NCBI GenBank assembly: GCA_018262095.1
Contig: JAGTRW010000003.1
Span: forward strand, 62,001 to 126,000
Direction: 5' to 3'
Length of the DNA stretch: 64,000 nucleotides
DNA from: Pseudomonadota bacterium
GTDB lineage: Bacteria > Pseudomonadota > Gammaproteobacteria > Burkholderiales > Rhodocyclaceae
Numbering within the stretch: the first letter of the stretch is position 1; each line of letters starts with the position of its first letter. The notes below the pieces were generated by a model. It was not told the origin of the DNA, did not search any database, and saw only the letters and a program-made list of their open reading frames with translations. The position numbers were made by a program, and so were the translations under genes. Of this stretch, positions 12,177 to 21,240 are shown one piece after another.

Positions 12177-12890
12177 ATGCGCAAGCGCACGGTCGTCATC
12201 GCCTGCGGGTCAATTCTCTGCCTTGGCATCGGCACCCTTGCCGTCGCCATGCCGGGGGTTGCCGCATGCGCCCTGCTTGCCGCTCCGAGTTTCGCGCCGC
12301 TCGACGATGGTGTTCTGGTCGAACGCCAAAGCGCGGCGCAAGATCGCGCCGATATTCCCGGGCTGCTATCCGCCGCCCGAGAGCGAATCGCCACCACCTT
12401 CGGGTCGCTGCGCGCGACGCCCTTGGTCGCCTTTGTGCACAGCGCCGATGCCTTCTGGCCCCTGCAGCTCAATGCCAACGCCAGCACGACTTTTGTCGGC
12501 AGTCGGGCATGCATCATTGTCGGCCCGAAGGGGCGAAGCGTCGATGTGTTGGCGCACGAACTGATGCATGCCGAACTGGCCGAGCGAGTCGGCTACTGGC
12601 GCCGAATGACCGAAATACCCACGTGGTTTGACGAAGGGATCGCCATGCAGGTCGATTTTCGGCCGCGCTACGACTTGCCTGCGTGGCGAGCAGTGCAGAC
12701 TGGCGACGTGCGCAAGCTGGCAACAGCTGCCCTGTTCTATCGAGGCAGCGACAATGAGCGCACTCGGCACTATGCGGCGGCGAAATACGAAGTCGCGCGC
12801 TGGCTATCCGACGCCGGTGCGCCGAGCCTTTATCTGCGGCTCGAACGTATCCGCAACGGCGAGGCATTTGACGCGGTGTTGGCCGACTAG
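12177..12890 (+). CDS. Exported hypothetical protein with gluzincin (peptidase MA-like) HExxH motif
   Basis: N-terminal signal/TM; HELMHAELAERVGYWRRMTEIPTWFDEGIAMQ pattern (HExxH plus downstream E). Confidence 0.6.
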   Translation: MRKRTVVIACGSILCLGIGTLAVAMPGVAACALLAAPSFAPLDDGVLVERQSAAQDRADIPGLLSAARERIATTFGSLRATPLVAFVHSADAFWPLQLNANASTTFVGSRACIIVGPKGRSVDVLAHELMHAELAERVGYWRRMTEIPTWFDEGIAMQVDFRPRYDLPAWRAVQTGDVRKLATAALFYRGSDNERTRHYAAAKYEVARWLSDAGAPSLYLRLERIRNGEAFDAVLAD

Positions 12891-12932
12891 GTCGAGAGTC
12901 GCGGCCGGGCGCCGACGGCGCACGCTGGCGGG

Positions 12933-12948
12933 CTGTATGAATACACAG
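12933..12948. promoter_or_regulatory. LexA (SOS) box candidate
   Basis: CTGTATGAATACACAG fits CTGT-N8-ACAG. Confidence 0.5.
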
Positions 12949-13049
12949 TAACATGCTGCTTTTACGCTTCGCCTGCGATCGTGCGCATTTCGCCCCCGGA
13001 TTGGGCTCAATCCTGTCATCGATTTCGCATCGTCACCTTGAGGTACTTC

Positions 13050-13460
13050 ATGAACCGAACGCTAGTCCTCGCCTCGCTGATCGCCATGGTCACCGCCGGC
13101 ATCCATGTTTTCATGGGCGGCGCCAGTGTCGTCGAGTCGCTGCTCGCTTCGGCGCTGGACGCCCGGCCCAAGCTCATCCTCTATGCCGTCTGGCACATGG
13201 CGTCGGTGGCGCTGGTGTTGTCGGCGCTCGCCCTGTTCGTCGCCAGCCTGCCGCGCCAAGCCGACGCGATGCGCTCTCTCGTCCGCTTCATCGCGCTGCT
13301 GTGGTGCGCTTTCGGCCTGGTCTTTCTGGCCATCGTCGCGACCGCGCCGGGTACGGACTGGTTGTTCAAGTTGCCGCAATGGGCGCTGTTGCTGCCGGTC
13401 GGCCTGCTCGGGTTCGGTGGCAGCTGGGGCAGGTCGCGCCGCTCGAACAACGAATTTTGA
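13050..13460 (+). CDS. Small membrane protein, unknown function
   Basis: MNRTLVLASLIAMVTAGIHVFMGG...; about 4 hydrophobic segments. Confidence 0.65.
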   Translation: MNRTLVLASLIAMVTAGIHVFMGGASVVESLLASALDARPKLILYAVWHMASVALVLSALALFVASLPRQADAMRSLVRFIALLWCAFGLVFLAIVATAPGTDWLFKLPQWALLLPVGLLGFGGSWGRSRRSNNEF

Positions 13461-13511
13461 ACGAACGGGTCGGTCACCCCTCATTCCTTCCCTCTTCGCC
13501 GGAACGTTCAA

Positions 13512-14219
13512 TTGCCAATCAAAGCCATCTTCTTCGACCACGACGGAACGCTCGTCGATTCCGAGCCCATCCACTATCAGCTTTGGCGGGACGTTCTCGC
13601 AGCGCACGGCGTAGCGCTTGGCGAATCGCTCTACCGCGACTGCTACGCGGGAATTCCGACGGCCGACAATGCCGTCGACCTGGTGGCGCGTTTCGCGATC
13701 GACGCCAGCCCGGCGGCGCTCGCCGAAGCCAAGAACCTCGCGACGCGCCGTTTTCTGGCGCAGCACGCGTTTCCGCTGATGCCCGGCGTGCGCGACGCGG
13801 TGGCGCAGTGCCACGGCGCGGGAAGGCGGCTGGCGATCGTCACTGGCGCCGGAGCCGACGGGGTTCAGACCACCTTGCGCCAGCATTCGCTCAGCGAGTT
13901 CTTCGAGACGGTCGTCTCGGGCGACGACGTGACCAACAGCAAGCCGGCGCCCGATTGCTATCTGCTCGCCGTCCGCCGCCTTGGGCTGTTGCCGTCCGAG
14001 TGCATCGCCATCGAAGACACCGAGCACGGCGTCAATTCGGCGGTCGCGGCCGGCGTCGCCTGCCTGGCTGTGCCCAACGAGATGTCCAGGAATCATGACT
14101 TCAGCCAGGCGAGCGCAGTGTTCGATGACTTGGCTGCGGCTGTCTCCTGGATTGAGCTGCGTGCCGCCGCTGGCCGGTCAATTGCCGAGCCTTTTCAACC
14201 CAATGGAGTCGCCCCATGA
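13512..14219 (+). CDS. HAD family hydrolase (phosphoglycolate phosphatase/beta-PGM-like)
   Basis: IKAIFFDHDGTLVDSEPIH, KPAPDCYLLA, IEDTEHGVNSAVAAG. Confidence 0.9.
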   Translation: MPIKAIFFDHDGTLVDSEPIHYQLWRDVLAAHGVALGESLYRDCYAGIPTADNAVDLVARFAIDASPAALAEAKNLATRRFLAQHAFPLMPGVRDAVAQCHGAGRRLAIVTGAGADGVQTTLRQHSLSEFFETVVSGDDVTNSKPAPDCYLLAVRRLGLLPSECIAIEDTEHGVNSAVAAGVACLAVPNEMSRNHDFSQASAVFDDLAAAVSWIELRAAAGRSIAEPFQPNGVAP

Positions 14220-14581
14220 TCCTCGGTTTACGCACCGCGATTTATCCTGCCCCCGACCTTGCCGCCGCCAAACGCTGGTACTCGCAGGTGCTGGGGCAAG
14301 CGCCGTATTTCGACGAGCCGTTCTACGTCGGCTTCGCGGTCGGCGGTTTCGAGCTCGGCTTGCTGCCCAGCGCCACGCCAGCGACCGCCGGCCCGCAGCC
14401 GCTATGGGGCGTCACCGACATCGAGACGGCTTACGCGCGCTTGCTGGAATTGGGCGCTTCGGCGCTTGAGCCGGTCGCCGAGGTCGGCGGCGGGATCAAG
14501 GTCGCCGCGGTGCAAGACCCGTTCGGCAACCGCTTCGGCATCATCGAAAATCCCCACTTCGACGCCAGCACGGTGCGTTGA
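14216..14581 (+). CDS. VOC (glyoxalase/bleomycin resistance) family protein
   Basis: MILGLRTAIYPAPDLAAAKRWYSQVLGQAPYFDE...VQDPFGNRFGIIENP. Confidence 0.85.
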   Translation: MILGLRTAIYPAPDLAAAKRWYSQVLGQAPYFDEPFYVGFAVGGFELGLLPSATPATAGPQPLWGVTDIETAYARLLELGASALEPVAEVGGGIKVAAVQDPFGNRFGIIENPHFDASTVR

Positions 14582-14615
14582 AGCGCCCGACCATCATTAG
14601 TTACGGAGAGACCCC

Positions 14616-15410
14616 ATGCTCAAAGGCTACACGCTTCCCCGCACCCCGCGCGGCACCTCCAGCCTCGCTCCCGCGCCGCCCTGGCATTACGTCGGCAACG
14701 CGCTTGCCGTCGAGTTCGCCGCCGACCGCGCGGCGGCAGCGGCGTTTCTGCCCGACGGCCTGGAACTCGATTCGGAGCGCTGCGCCGCGTATTTCATCGA
14801 ATGGCAGTACGTCAGCGAGAGCGGCGTCGAGTATCTCGACCCGATCACCAGCCAATACCGCGAAACGATAATCCTGCTGTCGGCGAGCTGCAACGGCTCG
14901 CCGGTCGCCTACTGCCCGTTCATCTGGGTCGATCAGGACGTGTCATTGATGCGCGGTCTGGCTCAAGGCTGGCCCAAACAGATCGGTTCGACCTGGATCA
15001 CTCGCGCCTACGATCTGCCGTCCAAGGCATCACCCGTCGTCGGACCGGGCGGGCGCTTCGGCGCGACGCTGGCGGCCAAGGACCGTCGTCTGGTCGAGGC
15101 GCAGGTGACGCTGCGCGAATTGTCGGCAACGCTGCCGACGCCGAACTTCGCGGCTGCGGTCAATACCCGCTATTTTCCCGAGCTGGTCGCCGGCAAGCAC
15201 GATCGCCCGGCGGTCCATGAGCTGGTTCAGCTCAAATCGCGCGACGTGCAGATCTCGCCGATCTGGAAAGGCGACGCTTCGCTCGATATCTTCGACCATC
15301 CGACGCTCGAACTTTCCGACCTGCGGCCGAGCGCGGTACTTGCCGGTTATCGTTTTTCTTTCGCGCTGACCGTCGACGACCTGCTGCCGCTGCGCGATCT
15401 GCGCAGCTGA
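14616..15410 (+). CDS. Acetoacetate decarboxylase family protein
   Basis: VEFAADRAAAAAFLPDGLEL...QGWPKQIGSTWITRAY overall match to the ADC family. Confidence 0.7.
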   Translation: MLKGYTLPRTPRGTSSLAPAPPWHYVGNALAVEFAADRAAAAAFLPDGLELDSERCAAYFIEWQYVSESGVEYLDPITSQYRETIILLSASCNGSPVAYCPFIWVDQDVSLMRGLAQGWPKQIGSTWITRAYDLPSKASPVVGPGGRFGATLAAKDRRLVEAQVTLRELSATLPTPNFAAAVNTRYFPELVAGKHDRPAVHELVQLKSRDVQISPIWKGDASLDIFDHPTLELSDLRPSAVLAGYRFSFALTVDDLLPLRDLRS

Positions 15411-15426
15411 GTCCCGGAGGAAGACT

Positions 15427-16380
15427 GTGACAAATAGCGGAATTGCCGTTGCCAAACTGGCGGATATCGACGACGTATTGGCGCTTCAGTTCAAGTATCA
15501 CGTCGCGTCGATCGAAGCAGAAGACAAATCGAGCGGGTTTGTCACGACGCTGTTCACCCGGGATCAGCTCAAATCACTGATCGACGACGAGAGCGGCCTG
15601 TTTGTCGTGCGCCAGGACGGTGCGCTGATCGCCTACGCGATGGCCGCCTCGTGGGGATATTGGTCGCAGTGGCCGATTTTCGCGCACATGCTCAAAGGGC
15701 TTCACGAAGTGGAATATTGCGGCCAGCGATTGAGTGCCGCGAACTCCTATCAGTACGGCCCGGTGTGCGTCGCCAAAGCGGCCAGAGGCAGAGGCGTTCT
15801 CGAACGGCTCTTCGATTTTGCACGGGCGCAAATGGCCAAGCGTTATCCGATCCTGGTGACCTTCATCAACAAGATCAACACGCGGTCTTTTGCCGCGCAT
15901 ACGCGCAAGCTGGGCCTTGAGGTGATCCAGGAGTTCGAGTTCAATGGCAACCAGTACCACGAACTCGTCTATGACACGGCCAAACCGCTCAAGGTGCCGG
16001 CGACCGGCGGCAAGATCGAAAAGCGAATTCGCGACGCCGAGGAGCGTCTGCGCCTGGCCATGCTCGGCTCCGACGTGGCCGCGCTCGACGAGCTGCTGGC
16101 GCCCGAACTGGTCTTCACTTCGCACCTTGGCCAGGTCATCGGCAAAGAGGACGATCTCGATTTCCATCGCTCGGGCTTGTTCAAGTTGAATGAGCTGACC
16201 GCCTCCGAGCAGCGTATTCAAATCCATGGCGGCGTCGCCGTCGTCTGCGTGCTGATGCATTTGTCGGGCAGCTACGCGGGCGCATCGTTTGACTCCCGAA
16301 TCAGGTACACGCGGGTCTGGTCGATTGTGCAAAACCAGCCCTGGCGAATCGTCGCCGGCCATGCCAGCGCCGTCGCCTGA
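15427..16380 (+). CDS. GNAT-like acetyltransferase fused to C-terminal NTF2-like/DUF4440 domain
   Basis: N-term VCVAKAARGRGVLERLFDFARAQM (GNAT); C-term EERLRLAMLGSDVAALDELLAPELVFTSHLGQVIGKEDDLDFHRSG (NTF2-like). Confidence 0.65.
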   Translation: MTNSGIAVAKLADIDDVLALQFKYHVASIEAEDKSSGFVTTLFTRDQLKSLIDDESGLFVVRQDGALIAYAMAASWGYWSQWPIFAHMLKGLHEVEYCGQRLSAANSYQYGPVCVAKAARGRGVLERLFDFARAQMAKRYPILVTFINKINTRSFAAHTRKLGLEVIQEFEFNGNQYHELVYDTAKPLKVPATGGKIEKRIRDAEERLRLAMLGSDVAALDELLAPELVFTSHLGQVIGKEDDLDFHRSGLFKLNELTASEQRIQIHGGVAVVCVLMHLSGSYAGASFDSRIRYTRVWSIVQNQPWRIVAGHASAVA

Positions 16381-16428
16381 GCCGCTCACAAAACATCGCG
16401 CCTTGTTTGCCAACAGGATACCTTTGCC

Positions 16429-17055
16429 ATGATCACGCTTGAATTTCTCATCACCTCGCTCGTCATCGTGCTGATCCCCGGTACCGGCGTGGTGTTCACC
16501 ATCTCGACCGGCATCGCGCAAGGGCGACGCGCCAGCGTTTACGCCGCGATCGGGTGCACCGCCGGAATCGTTCCGCACCTGTTGGCGACCGTTCTGGGAC
16601 TGGCCGCGGTGATGCACACCAGCGCGCTCGCTTTTGCGGCGCTCAAGTATGCCGGCGTCGCTTATCTGCTTTACCTGGCGCTGATGACCTGGCGGGACAA
16701 GACAGCTTTCGTCATCGAGCGCAACTCAGCGGCGAGATCACCGCGGAGCCTGATGATCAACGCGGTTTTGCTCAACATCCTCAATCCCAAGCTCACCATC
16801 TTCTTCCTGGCTTTCCTGCCGCAGTTCGTCGAGCCTGCCGGCGGACCGGCGACAAGCTCTCCGCTCGCGCAAATGCTGGTGCTCAGCGGCGTGTTCATGG
16901 CCATGACTTTTCTCGTCTTCGTCGCCTACGGCTTTCTCGCCCACGCTTTCCGCCTGGCGGTGATCGAGTCGCCGCGCGTCCAGGCCTGGCTACGGCGCAG
17001 CTTCGCCGCGGCTTTTGCCGCGCTGGGCGCCAACCTCGCGCTTTCCGAGCGTTGA
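16429..17055 (+). CDS. LysE family translocator
   Basis: FLITSLVIVLIPGTGVVFTISTGIAQGRRASVYAAIGCTAGI. Confidence 0.9.
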   Translation: MITLEFLITSLVIVLIPGTGVVFTISTGIAQGRRASVYAAIGCTAGIVPHLLATVLGLAAVMHTSALAFAALKYAGVAYLLYLALMTWRDKTAFVIERNSAARSPRSLMINAVLLNILNPKLTIFFLAFLPQFVEPAGGPATSSPLAQMLVLSGVFMAMTFLVFVAYGFLAHAFRLAVIESPRVQAWLRRSFAAAFAALGANLALSER

Positions 17056-17645
17056 TGTCTGAGCGCGGCGTGAGAACGATCGTTGCCGCCGACATTCACG
17101 GGGTGACCGCGGCCTTGCGCGCGATGATCAGGCCGTTCGCCAGCGAGGCGACTTTCGTTTCGCCCTGGGAGCGCGACGGCTGTCCGTACGCCAGCGAGCA
17201 ACAGGCCCATTCGGCGCTGATCGCGAAAAATGGCATCGAATCGTACGCCGAAAAAATCTCGGCAGCAGCCGGCGATGAGCCGGCCTTCATCATCGCTTTC
17301 AGCGTCGGCGCCAGCGCCGCCTGGCTGCATGCCGCGAGCGGCAAAGGCCATCCGGCGAGCCAGGCGACGCTCTTCTACGGTTCGCGAATCCGCGACTATT
17401 CGACCTTGATCCCGAGTTTTGCCGTCACGGCGATCTTTGCCGAGAGCGAAGCGTCGTTTTCTCCCACACAACTTGCCAAGATCATCGCCAGCGATCGCGT
17501 GCACACCGCCATCGAGACGGCAACGGGCCACGGCTTCATGAACCCGTGCTCGACGAATTTCTCTGCGGCTCACTGTTCTGCCCACCTGCAAAAGCTGACG
17601 TTCGCCCTGGACAAATTTCGTCGTCGTTTGCTGCCGCTCGAATAG
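17055..17645 (+). CDS. Dienelactone hydrolase-like alpha/beta hydrolase
   Basis: IIAFSVGASAAWLHAA nucleophile elbow, ATLFYGSRIRDYS, GHGFMNP. Confidence 0.6.
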   Translation: MSERGVRTIVAADIHGVTAALRAMIRPFASEATFVSPWERDGCPYASEQQAHSALIAKNGIESYAEKISAAAGDEPAFIIAFSVGASAAWLHAASGKGHPASQATLFYGSRIRDYSTLIPSFAVTAIFAESEASFSPTQLAKIIASDRVHTAIETATGHGFMNPCSTNFSAAHCSAHLQKLTFALDKFRRRLLPLE

Positions 17646-17794
17646 CACGCGCCGGGGTGTTGCATTTGCCGCCGGCGCGGCGAACTTTGCCGGCAGCTCG
17701 TGCTGCGCTCTGCTGGCGCCTTGGCGTTGCTGGGCAAAGGCGATGGCACGCGCCTTGCGTCAGCTCGTTTCCCCAAACGCGCAAGGAGCGAACG

Positions 17795-18760
17795 ATGAAA
17801 GTCGAACAAGCGGCGGTATGCATGAATTCCGGCCACACGTTTTCAACTGAGTGCGAGCTCAAGGTCGAATCAACGCTCAACTTTCGCACGGTCTTCACCG
17901 GCGTCTCTGCGGCCGGCGACGCGGCGAGCGGCGCCGAACGGCAGGAGCGCCTGCTGCTGATGCTGCAGGAGTTGGTCGGGCGCATGCTGGCATTGCTCTC
18001 GGGCGAGGGCGAGCAGTCCTCGCCGCTCGCCGACCTGAGCGGCACGCAGACCGCCGGTACGCTGCCGCTGGACAGTGCGCCGGCCAGCGGTCGCCAGCTG
18101 GCGTGGACGCGAACGACAACCGAGACGTTCAGCGAGCACGAAGACAGCGAATTCTCATCGACCGGCAAGGTACTCACGACCGACGGTCGGGCACTCGACT
18201 TCAAGCTCGACCTTTGCCTGTCGCGCGATTTTTCCTGCGCCCGCAAGACGCTGGCAAGCGGCACGGTGGCGCTGCGCGATCCGCTGGTGATCAACTTTGA
18301 CGGCAGCGCCGCCGAGCTTGAAGGGACGCGCTTTGAGTTTGACCTCGACGCCGACGGCAAGGTCGAGGCCATTCCCGGCCTCTCCAGTGCCAGCGGCTAT
18401 CTGGCGATCGACCGCAACGGCGACGGCTGCGTCAATAACGGCAGCGAGCTGTTCGGAACGCGTTCCGGCGATGGCTTTGCCGACCTCGCGGCGCTCGACT
18501 CCGACGGCAATCACTGGCTCGACGAGGCCGACGCGGCGTTCGACACGCTGCGCGTCTGGCAGCGCGACGAGAGCGGGCAGAGCACTTTAAGCAGCCTGCG
18601 CGAGCGCGGCGTCGGCGCGCTCGACCTGGGCTCGAGCGAAACGCCTTTCGCGCTCAAGGACAACGGCAACCGGCAGCTTGGACAGGTTCGCGCCAGCGGC
18701 ATCTATCTCAACGAGGACGGCAGCGCCGGTTCGCTGCAGCAGATCGACCTCGCCGTCTAG
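17795..18760 (+). CDS. Hypothetical protein with EF-hand-like/RTX-associated acidic repeats
   Basis: DRNGDGCVNNGSELFGTRSGDGFADLAALDSDGNHWLDEADAAFDTLRVWQRDESG. Confidence 0.7.
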   Translation: MKVEQAAVCMNSGHTFSTECELKVESTLNFRTVFTGVSAAGDAASGAERQERLLLMLQELVGRMLALLSGEGEQSSPLADLSGTQTAGTLPLDSAPASGRQLAWTRTTTETFSEHEDSEFSSTGKVLTTDGRALDFKLDLCLSRDFSCARKTLASGTVALRDPLVINFDGSAAELEGTRFEFDLDADGKVEAIPGLSSASGYLAIDRNGDGCVNNGSELFGTRSGDGFADLAALDSDGNHWLDEADAAFDTLRVWQRDESGQSTLSSLRERGVGALDLGSSETPFALKDNGNRQLGQVRASGIYLNEDGSAGSLQQIDLAV

Positions 18761-18768
18761 CCCCGGCG

Positions 18769-21174
18769 CTAGTCGAGCGCCAAGCGCAGCTCGCGCCAGT
18801 CACTGCTCACCCGGTCGCTGACCAGCCTGGCCGAGTCGGCGCGAACGGTGCGCGTTTCCTGCCGCGGCAGCAGCACGCTCACCTCGCTGGCGGTCGGCGG
18901 GCGGGCGCCGGCGCGGGTGATATTGAGCGTCAGGCTGTCGCGCTCGGCGATCAGCCTGATCTGCCACAGGCCGTAGCGCTGCTCGCGATACGCTTCGCTG
19001 TGCCCGTCGTCTTCGAAGAACTGGTCGACGACATCGCCGTCGCCGGCCGGCGGGAAAACAGCGAAGCCGCGCTCGTCGGCGGGCTGCGCGAAATGCTGTT
19101 CGGCGAGGTTGAGCGGGATGATCGATCCGTCGCGAACGAGCAGCGGCGGTCGATCCCACGGCGCCGCCAGGGTCACGGTCTGGCCGCCGGCAAAACGCTC
19201 GCCGCTCCAGAAGTCGATCCAGGCGCAGCCGCGCGGCAGATAGACCGTGCGCTCGCGGCTTCCCGGCTCGACCACCGAGGCGACCAGCAGTTTGCCGCCG
19301 AGCATCATCTCGTCGTTCTCGGCGAAGCAGCGCGCATCGTCAGGGAAGTCGTAGAGCGTCGGCCTGATCATCGGTTCGTAGTTGTCGTGCGATCGCCAGA
19401 GCAGGTCGTAGAGGTAGGGAATCAGGCGGTAGCGGAACTTGATCAGCGCGCGGACGTAGGGCGTGATTTCGGGATACATCCACGGCTCGTTGACGCTCTG
19501 GTCGTCGTTCCACGAGTGGATCGAAAAGCGCGGCAGGAAGATGCCGTGCGCAACCCAGCGCAGAAACAGCTCGGGCTCCGGCGCCGGTCCGGCGAAGCCG
19601 CCGATGTCGTGGCCGGTGTTGGAGACGCCGCACAGCGCCAGGCCGACGCCCATGCGGATGTTGTAGCGCAGCGTCTCCCAGGAGGTGAAATTGTCGCCCG
19701 ACCAGGTCTGCACGTAGCGCTGCATCCCCGCTGCGCCGGAGCGCGAGATCAGGTAAGGGCGTTCGTTGGGCGCATGCGCGCGCTGCGCTTCGCGCGACGC
19801 CTTGATCATCAGCAGCGTTTGCAGCGGCTTGGCCTGGCGCGCCGGACGCGGCGTGCCAAAATTGTCGATCAGCGGCGCGCCGCTCCAGATCTCGAACTCG
19901 TTGTTGTCGTTCCAGGTCGAGGTGATTCCGTAGTCGAGCAGCGAATCGGTGACGCGCGCCTTCCACCAGTCGTAGGCGCGCGGATTGGTGAAGTCGACGT
20001 AGGCGCCGGTTTCGTCCCAGAACTGAACCTGCGTCGGCTCGCCGTCATCGTCGTGCACCAGCAGCCCGGCGGCGGCGGCTTCGGCAAAGCGCGGATGGTC
20101 GCGCAGCAGGCAGGGCTTGATGTTGGCGCACAGCCTGACGCCGTGGTCGAGGTAGCTTTGGGCGAAGGCCTTGGGGTCGGGGAATTTGTCGCGGTTCCAG
20201 TTGAACACGTAGCGCTTGCCGGCGATCGACGTATAGCCCGACGAAAGGTGGAACGAATCGCACAGGATGTCGTGCTGGCGGCAACCCTCAAGAAACTCGT
20301 TCATTCGTTGCTGCGCGTCGGGCGCATCGGTGTAGCCCATCGTCGACCCGGAATAACCGAGTCCCCACTTGGGCGTGAACGCCGGCCGGCCGGTCAGCCA
20401 GGTATAGCGGCGGGTGATCTCGGCGGGCGCGGCGCCGGCGATGAAGTAGTAGTCGAGGTCGCCGTGGTCGGCGACGAAGTAGCGGTAGTGGCCATGGTAG
20501 TTGTCGAGTTCGCGGCCCATGTCGAAGGTGCAGTCGGACAGCGTGTCGTAGAACAGGCCGAAGGCGAGCTTGGCGGTCTTCTTCCAGGTCAGGTAGAAGG
20601 GAATGTGCTTGTAGAGCGGATCGGTCGTTCGCGCGCTGTAACCCATCGCGTCGACGTTGCACAGGCGGTAGCTTTGTCCTTGCCGGTTGGCGTCGCCGGC
20701 GCGCTCGCCGAGCCCGAAATACATCTCGTCGGAATCGCGCTGCAGATAGTGGTAGACCTTGTCGTCCCACCAGCCGAAGTTGTAGCTCTGCGTCGGACGG
20801 TCGCTGGCGGCGGCCTGCCAGTCGCCGTCGGTTCGTGTTTCCCAGCGGCACAGCAAGCCGGCGAGCCTGATGCTCAGGCGGATCGCCGTCGTGCTGATGG
20901 TCAGCGTGTCGCCGTCCTGCGCGAGCTGGTAGTCGGGCAGCGTGAAGCCCGAAAGGTCGAAGCGGTCGCGCCCTTCGTAGGCGACGTCGTCGGCACCCGG
21001 TGCGATCGCCCAGCTGCGCGGGAAGCGCAGTTCGCCGCCGGGCAGCAGCATGACGCGGATGATGTCGTCTTCGAGAACGAAGACGTGGGCGACATGCCCT
21101 TCAGCGCTATGCAGCGTGATGCGGTTGTGCTGCTGCTCGGCGAGCGAAAAAACGGGATTGCGTGACATCGACAT
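18769..21174 (-). CDS. Glycoside hydrolase family 31 protein
   Basis: TSTWNDNNEFEIW nucleophile region and QTWSGDNFTSWETLRYNI acid/base region typical of GH31. Confidence 0.9.
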   Translation of the reverse strand: MSMSRNPVFSLAEQQHNRITLHSAEGHVAHVFVLEDDIIRVMLLPGGELRFPRSWAIAPGADDVAYEGRDRFDLSGFTLPDYQLAQDGDTLTISTTAIRLSIRLAGLLCRWETRTDGDWQAAASDRPTQSYNFGWWDDKVYHYLQRDSDEMYFGLGERAGDANRQGQSYRLCNVDAMGYSARTTDPLYKHIPFYLTWKKTAKLAFGLFYDTLSDCTFDMGRELDNYHGHYRYFVADHGDLDYYFIAGAAPAEITRRYTWLTGRPAFTPKWGLGYSGSTMGYTDAPDAQQRMNEFLEGCRQHDILCDSFHLSSGYTSIAGKRYVFNWNRDKFPDPKAFAQSYLDHGVRLCANIKPCLLRDHPRFAEAAAAGLLVHDDDGEPTQVQFWDETGAYVDFTNPRAYDWWKARVTDSLLDYGITSTWNDNNEFEIWSGAPLIDNFGTPRPARQAKPLQTLLMIKASREAQRAHAPNERPYLISRSGAAGMQRYVQTWSGDNFTSWETLRYNIRMGVGLALCGVSNTGHDIGGFAGPAPEPELFLRWVAHGIFLPRFSIHSWNDDQSVNEPWMYPEITPYVRALIKFRYRLIPYLYDLLWRSHDNYEPMIRPTLYDFPDDARCFAENDEMMLGGKLLVASVVEPGSRERTVYLPRGCAWIDFWSGERFAGGQTVTLAAPWDRPPLLVRDGSIIPLNLAEQHFAQPADERGFAVFPPAGDGDVVDQFFEDDGHSEAYREQRYGLWQIRLIAERDSLTLNITRAGARPPTASEVSVLLPRQETRTVRADSARLVSDRVSSDWRELRLALD

Positions 21175-21240
21175 GGTGTTCTCCAGGCAAGGCAAGGGCG
21201 TCTCCGCCGCTTGCCGGACTGCGATTTGTCTTGGGTTTTG

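Noticed and set aside
12953-14098. 381-aa plus-strand ORF overlapping the small membrane protein and HAD genes
   Set aside because: Frame-shifted relative to two clear genes; Arg/Ala-rich translation.
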